Shown here piece by piece: positions 6,202 through 10,270 of a DNA stretch of 10,270 bases. The stretch's first letter is position 1. Every line of letters starts with the position of its first letter. Made by a program: the position numbers and the translations under genes. The notes under the pieces were generated by a model. The model worked only from the letters and a program-made list of their open reading frames with translations, had not been told where the DNA came from and ran no database searches. The DNA comes from Erysipelotrichaceae bacterium (GTDB taxonomy: Bacteria > Bacillota_I > Bacilli_A > Erysipelotrichales > Erysipelotrichaceae): assembly GCA_017614055.1 (NCBI GenBank), contig JAGACP010000030.1, positions 1 through 10,270 of the forward strand, read 5' to 3'.

Positions 6202-9200
6202 CTATATTATCTTCATCGTCTTCACCAGACACGAATTCTCTCTTTCGATCTTCCCGGTGAACTGGACATATCTGCCCTTCACAAGCTGGGAAGAGAACTG
6301 GCTGTAAAGATTGGGCATGACCGCCAGGGAAAGGTTTCCCTTGTCGTCGACGATGTCCACGAACGCCATCATGTCTCCCTTCCTGGTCTTTATGGCCTTT
6401 ACTCTCTGTATCAGACCGAAACCGGTCACCTGGCCCTGTCTCATGGCAAGGTCGTAGAGATTTTCGGTATCTATATTATACTTCTTCTTTATCTCCAGTA
6501 TCGGATTGAATGTGAAATAGAAACCCAGCACGCTCTTCTCGTTCTCTGCCGAGACTATCCTGTCATCCTTGAGTTCCCTGATGATCGGCGCATCGTCGTA
6601 TTCGCCCATCAGCGAGATCTCGCCTCTGTGGGCATTGGCGTACATCAGGACATTGTTCAGATTGTCTATCATCGTATAGCGCGAATGTCCGAAACCGTCG
6701 AATCCTCCGGCATAGATGATGTTTTCGATGACGTTCCTGTCCACACCTGCACTTGTCAGTCTTCCCACCGCTTCGATATAGTCCTTGAACGGTCCGTTAT
6801 AATCCCTTTCCTCGATGATCTTCTGGGCGGATATAGTTCCCACATCCTTGACGATGCTGAAAGGCATCACGATGGCATCATCCTTTATCTGATAGCTCAC
6901 TCCAGATTCGTTGATGTCTATGCCCTTCACTCTCTGTCCTATCCTGATGCATTCCGAAACATATTCGTAGGTCTTGGACTGCGAACTGGTGACTCCGTTC
7001 AATAAAGCCTTGTAGAAATACAGAGGATAGTTTGCCTTCAGGTAAGCCAGCTGATATGCGACGATCGCATAGGCTATCGAGTGTGACTTGTTGAAGCCGT
7101 AGTTGGCGAATTCCAGTATCAGGGCATACACTTTCTCGCTGACCTGGCTGCTGTAGCCGTTCTTCAGACATCCGTTGATGAACTCCACATGCATGCTCTC
7201 AAGCTCTTCGACCTTCTTCTTGGCCATGGCCTTTCTCAGGATGTCGGCCTTTCCGTATGTGAAACCGGCCATCTTCCTGGCGATGTCCATGATCTGCTCC
7301 TGATAGATGATGACTCCGTAGGTCTCCTTCAGTATCGGCTTGAGATTAGGATGCAGATATTCTATGTTGCCGGGATCGGCCCTGTTGGCAAGATAAGTCG
7401 GAATGTTTTTCATCGGTCCAGGTCTGAACAGTGCTATCGCCACGGCTATCTCTTCGAAAGTCCTCGGCTTCATCTTCCTGATAAGGTTGCGCATGCCGGC
7501 TGATTCCAGCTGGAACACTCCCGCCAGATTGGCTTCCGATACGAGTCTGAAAGTCTTCTCGTCATCCAGACCTATCTTCCTGATGTCGAAAGGAACATCC
7601 CTGTTGATGTCTTCGACTATCTCGGCGATTATTCCCAGATTGGTGATGCTGAGGAAATCCATCTTGATGAGACCGAACTCCTCGAGATGCTGCATGGTAT
7701 ACTGCGTCGAATAGATGTCCTGCTCGACCTTGGTTATCGGTACTATCTCGGAAAGCGGCTGCTTGGAGAACACTATTCCCGCCGCATGGGTGGATTCATG
7801 TCTCGGGTTGAATTCGAACTTTCTGGCTATCGAGTACATCCTGCGGTATCTCTCGTCCGATTCTATCCTCTGTCTGAACAGAGGAACGCTATCGTACGCC
7901 TTCTTCAGATCCATGTCCAGGACGTTGGGTATGCTCTTGCAGATGCTGTCGATGTCCCTTGGCTGATAGTTGAGAGCCCTTCCCACATCTCTCAGGACCT
8001 GCTTGGCCTTGAGAGTACCGTATGTGATGATGTGGCCAACATGCTCGAGACCGTATCTGTCCCTTACATAGTCGATGACCAGCTGTCTCTGGTTGTCAGG
8101 GAAGTCGGTATCGATATCAGGCATGGAGATCCTTTCGGGGTTCAGGAATCTTTCAAAGATGAGTCCGTACTTTATCGGATCGATGTCGGTTATCCCCAGA
8201 CAGTACGCCACAAGCGAACCTGCAGCGGAACCTCTTCCCGGACCGACAAGGACATTGTTTTTCTTGGCGTAGAGTATGAAATCATAGACGATGAGGAAAT
8301 AATCCTCGAAATGCATCTGCAGGATGACTCCGAGTTCATATTCCAGTCTCTTCTTGTATTCGACAGGGACATCACCCTTCAGTCTTCTCTTTAGACCTTC
8401 ACGGCACAGCGACGTGAGATACTCTTTTGACGGTATCCCGAGCTTGTTCTGGTATTCAGGAAGAGACGTATTGTAACTGAGCGTGACATTGCAGTTCTGG
8501 GCAAGCACATCGGTATTGGCGATATCCGTTTCGTCATAAAGACTCCTGAATACGTCCTGATCGAGGAAATACCTTCCGGTATCGAGCGAGATGTCGGGAT
8601 CGTCGATGGTCTTCTTGTCTCTTATGCATTTAAGGACGCTGTAGTCCTCTTCGTCGCTGGCATCGAGATAGTAGGTCCTGCTCAGGGCTATGCAGCTGAT
8701 GCCGTTGTCCCTGAGTATCTGTCTTATGGTGAAATCTCTATTTCTGTTCAAGGCTATGTTGTGGTCCACAAGACCTACAATATGCTCGCCGAAGATCTCC
8801 TTCTGCCTGCCTATGGCTTCCTGGGCATCGAGTCTCTGCTCGACGGCGTATGTAAGAGGCATGTTGTCGGACAGAAGACAGAGTATGTTGTTTTCGCGAT
8901 ACTGATTCAGCGTATCCAGATCGATGATCTTTTCATCGCTGATGCATATGTGGCTTGAAAGACCCATCAGATTTCTGAAACCGATGTCGTCCCTGGCATA
9001 CATGACCGCTGTAAAGACCCTGTCCTCTGCCTTCACATCGAATTCCAGTCCGTAGACAGGCTTGATGTTGACTTTCTGACAGGCCTTCTTGAAAGCCACT
9101 GCTCCGGCAAGGACGTTGCGGTCGACCAGCCCCAGGGCATGATAACCGTACTTCTTGCCGTATTCAACGATGGACTCGATGGAGCACATCGAAGAAAGCA

Positions 9201-9237
9201 GTGTATAGACGCTTCTTATGTACAGCGGCGTTCCCAT
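6202..9237 (-). CDS. dnaE: DNA polymerase III alpha subunit (DnaE)
   Basis: This 1011-residue C-family replicative polymerase extends DNA from primers; in low-GC Gram-positives DnaE usually works beside PolC, notably on the lagging strand. The N-terminal PHP domain (about 4-220) has lost its metal ligands: the usual HxH is Y6-I-R8 and the DH is D39-R40. The polymerase core is intact, with GPGRGSAAGS (332-341), catalytic Asp residues D374 and D376 in PDIDTDF and D527 in KMDFL, plus RPGPM (605-609), YQEQIM (645-650), RKAMAKKK (668-675) and FNKSHSIAYA (715-724). A helix-hairpin-helix region lies near 795-805 and an OB-fold at about 934-1010 ends the protein. It lacks the extra C-terminal tau-binding region of E. 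coli DnaE (1160 residues) and is shorter than B. subtilis DnaE (about 1115). The ATG at 9237 fits the family's N-terminus, and an in-frame TGA two codons upstream excludes a longer protein. It is first in a four-gene operon. Confidence 0.97.
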   Translation of the reverse strand: MGTPLYIRSVYTLLSSMCSIESIVEYGKKYGYHALGLVDRNVLAGAVAFKKACQKVNIKPVYGLEFDVKAEDRVFTAVMYARDDIGFRNLMGLSSHICISDEKIIDLDTLNQYRENNILCLLSDNMPLTYAVEQRLDAQEAIGRQKEIFGEHIVGLVDHNIALNRNRDFTIRQILRDNGISCIALSRTYYLDASDEEDYSVLKCIRDKKTIDDPDISLDTGRYFLDQDVFRSLYDETDIANTDVLAQNCNVTLSYNTSLPEYQNKLGIPSKEYLTSLCREGLKRRLKGDVPVEYKKRLEYELGVILQMHFEDYFLIVYDFILYAKKNNVLVGPGRGSAAGSLVAYCLGITDIDPIKYGLIFERFLNPERISMPDIDTDFPDNQRQLVIDYVRDRYGLEHVGHIITYGTLKAKQVLRDVGRALNYQPRDIDSICKSIPNVLDMDLKKAYDSVPLFRQRIESDERYRRMYSIARKFEFNPRHESTHAAGIVFSKQPLSEIVPITKVEQDIYSTQYTMQHLEEFGLIKMDFLSITNLGIIAEIVEDINRDVPFDIRKIGLDDEKTFRLVSEANLAGVFQLESAGMRNLIRKMKPRTFEEIAVAIALFRPGPMKNIPTYLANRADPGNIEYLHPNLKPILKETYGVIIYQEQIMDIARKMAGFTYGKADILRKAMAKKKVEELESMHVEFINGCLKNGYSSQVSEKVYALILEFANYGFNKSHSIAYAIVAYQLAYLKANYPLYFYKALLNGVTSSQSKTYEYVSECIRIGQRVKGIDINESGVSYQIKDDAIVMPFSIVKDVGTISAQKIIEERDYNGPFKDYIEAVGRLTSAGVDRNVIENIIYAGGFDGFGHSRYTMIDNLNNVLMYANAHRGEISLMGEYDDAPIIRELKDDRIVSAENEKSVLGFYFTFNPILEIKKKYNIDTENLYDLAMRQGQVTGFGLIQRVKAIKTRKGDMMAFVDIVDDKGNLSLAVMPNLYSQFSSQLVKGRYVQFTGKIERENSCLVKTMKII

Positions 9238-9243
9238 ACCTCA

Positions 9244-9272
9244 ATTATATATTAAAACGACGTATTATTCAG
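9244..9272 (-). promoter_or_regulatory. Candidate dnaE promoter giving a leaderless or near-leaderless mRNA
   Basis: On the minus strand, CTGAAT (9272-9267), a 17-base spacer and a perfect TATAAT (9249-9244) would place the first transcribed base at about 9237, the A of the dnaE ATG. The only Shine-Dalgarno-like bases, GAGG (9242-9239), are one base from the ATG, too near for normal use. An alternative promoter just upstream is AGGACA (9289-9284), a 16-base spacer and TAATAC (9267-9262), which would give a leader of about 18 bases and overlap the copper ATPase promoter. Confidence 0.5.
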
Positions 9273-9282
9273 AGCGTTAGAT

Positions 9283-9311
9283 TTGTCCTGCGCAGACAAT
9301 GATGATATGAT
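9283..9311 (+). promoter_or_regulatory. Promoter of the copper ATPase gene
   Basis: TTGTCC (9283-9288), a 17-base spacer and TATGAT (9306-9311), with TGA just before it, make an extended -10 promoter. The first transcribed base would be near 9318, giving a leader of only about 17 bases. The predicted start point falls inside the palindromic operator that follows, as expected for repression. Confidence 0.65.
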
Positions 9312-9315
9312 TAAG

Positions 9316-9334
9316 ATACACCCTGGGGGGGTAT
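9316..9334 (+). promoter_or_regulatory. CsoR-like copper-responsive operator overlapping the ribosome binding site
   Basis: ATACACCC (9316-9323) and GGGGGTAT (9327-9334) form 8-base arms around TGG, with a single mismatch in symmetry. This is the TACCCC...GGGGTA form known for CsoR repressor sites upstream of copA/copZ genes in Bacillota. It sits between the promoter and start codon of a copper ATPase gene, so copper-relieved repression is likely. It does not fit the CopY box (TACAnnTGTA). No csoR gene is visible in the window. Confidence 0.65.
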
Positions 9335-10270
9335 ATGATGGAAAAGACCTATGAAGTAAAAGGAATGACCTGCGTCATCTGCAAAGGCAATGTCGAAAAG
9401 GCGATCAGGTCCGTAAACGGTGTTGAAGAATGCAAGGTCAATCTGCTGGAAAACGAAGCAACGGTCGTCTATGACGAAAACAAAGCCACGGAGGAAGATC
9501 TCTCTAAAGCGGTGAAGGATGCAGGCTATGAACTCGTAATAAACAAGACGGCACAGATAGACATGGACAGGATAGTCATGATCGTTTCGACTGTCCTCAT
9601 GCTGATACTCATGTATTTTTCCATGGGCCACATGCTGGGCTTGCATATCCCCGATTATGGCAAGTATATCCAGTTTATACTCTGCACAGTCATAATCATC
9701 CTCAACATACGCTATTACAGGTCGGGATTCCTGTCTCTCAAGAGCCTCAGACCCAACATGGATGCACTGGTTTCTATATCATCGTTCGTCTCATACATCT
9801 ATTCGATCTATGTGATGCTGAATGAATCACACGACATGCATCTGTACTTCGAAACCGCTGCGATGGTCCTTGTCATCGTCACGATAGGAAAATACATCGA
9901 AGGCAAAAACAAGAAGAAAGCAGCCAAGACGATCAGAGGCCTGGCTACGCTGATCCCGATGCAGGCCAATCTGGTTACTGACGAAGGCGTGAAGATAATC
10001 CCTATCGACGATCTGAAGAAAGGAGACATCGTCACGGTCAGACCCGGCGAATCCATCCCGCAGGACGGGATCGTGATCTCCGGTACATCTTCAGTCGATG
10101 AATCGATGATCACCGGCGAGTCTTTGCCTTCAAACAAAGGCATTGATGACGAAGTCATCGGCGGAACCGTGAACATCAGCGGCGAGATCAACGTCAAGAT
10201 AACCAGAAACAACAGTCAGACCACTCTGTCGAAGATAATATCGCTGACGAAACAGGCCACCATGGCCAAG
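9335..10270 (+). CDS. copA: Copper-translocating P-type ATPase (partial, C-terminus beyond right edge)
   Basis: This is the first 312 residues of a P1B-type ATPase that would pump Cu(I) out of the cytoplasm using ATP. A single heavy-metal-associated domain (about 4-70) carries GMTCVIC, with metal-binding C13 and C16. Four hydrophobic segments follow at about 79-99, 111-126, 143-162 and 170-188, with the conserved RPNMDALVS at 139-147. The actuator domain has the dephosphorylation motif TGES at 260-263. The CPC ion site, the DKTG phosphorylation site and the ATP-binding domain lie beyond the edge, so Cu(I) selectivity is inferred from the N-terminal domain and the operator. Full members are about 740-830 residues. 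Two ATGs are in tandem (9335 and 9338); either may be used. The only ribosome binding candidate is the run of seven G at 9325-9331, which could pair with the 16S tail through a G-U wobble. It is divergent from dnaE, 97 bases away. Confidence 0.93.
   Translation, partial: MMEKTYEVKGMTCVICKGNVEKAIRSVNGVEECKVNLLENEATVVYDENKATEEDLSKAVKDAGYELVINKTAQIDMDRIVMIVSTVLMLILMYFSMGHMLGLHIPDYGKYIQFILCTVIIILNIRYYRSGFLSLKSLRPNMDALVSISSFVSYIYSIYVMLNESHDMHLYFETAAMVLVIVTIGKYIEGKNKKKAAKTIRGLATLIPMQANLVTDEGVKIIPIDDLKKGDIVTVRPGESIPQDGIVISGTSSVDESMITGESLPSNKGIDDEVIGGTVNISGEINVKITRNNSQTTLSKIISLTKQATMAK

Noticed and set aside
5509..7005. A long plus-strand open frame of 498 codons opposite the response regulator and the end of dnaE
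   Set aside because: It lies wholly antisense to two clearly recognisable genes and their junction, has no family motif, and is rich in H, D, V and L as expected from mirrored codon use.
7687..8394. Plus-strand open frame of 235 codons inside dnaE
   Set aside because: It is opposite the catalytic region of dnaE (PDIDTDF and neighbouring motifs) and resembles no protein.
9317..9334. CopY-type copper box at the copA promoter
   Set aside because: TACA is present at 9317-9320 but the matching TGTA is absent. The palindrome is C/G-run based, as in CsoR sites.
9311..10212. Minus-strand open frames opposite the copper ATPase (9311-9646 and 9808-10212)
   Set aside because: They mirror the HMA, membrane and actuator segments of a recognisable P-type ATPase and have no start signals.

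Overview
The window looks like a stretch of chromosome from a low-to-moderate-GC Gram-positive bacterium (Bacillota). The evidence is a DnaE of the Gram-positive type with a decayed PHP domain, A/G-rich ribosome binding sites, TATAAT-type promoters, an OmpR/HisKA two-component pair and a CsoR-like copper operator. An Erysipelotrichia-like host is my best guess from the flavour of the proteins, but that is inference. There are eight protein genes, two of them cut by the window edges. I see no rRNA, tRNA, mobile element, CRISPR array or phage gene.

Layout. Bases 1-2006 (minus strand) hold a two-gene lipid-type unit: a diacylglycerol/lipid kinase family protein followed, one base after its stop codon, by a CrtI/retinol-saturase-like FAD oxidoreductase that runs off the left edge. 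A 203-base divergent intergenic region (2007-2209) carries candidate promoters for both sides. Bases 2210-3415 (plus) encode a 401-residue protein of unknown function with a glutamine-rich helical segment and a distinctive C-terminal module. A hairpin at 3414-3434 terminates this gene and also the operon converging on it.

Bases 9237-3422 (minus) form one tight operon: dnaE, then an OmpR-type response regulator, its sensor kinase, and a TrmN6-like tRNA-modifying methyltransferase. The spacings are 9 bases, an 11-base overlap and a 17-base overlap. Upstream of dnaE, a compact 97-base divergent region (9238-9334) holds back-to-back promoters. One is for dnaE, with a perfect TATAAT placed so that transcription could begin at the ATG itself. 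The other is for a copper P-type ATPase gene (9335 to the right edge), which also has a CsoR-like operator lying between its promoter and its start codon.

Most of the window is ordinary core-genome content. The points most worth a second look are the orphan 401-residue protein, the operator that doubles as a ribosome binding site at the copper ATPase, the possible leaderless dnaE transcript, and the coupled lipid kinase/oxidoreductase pair. I did not find a clear new multi-gene system.
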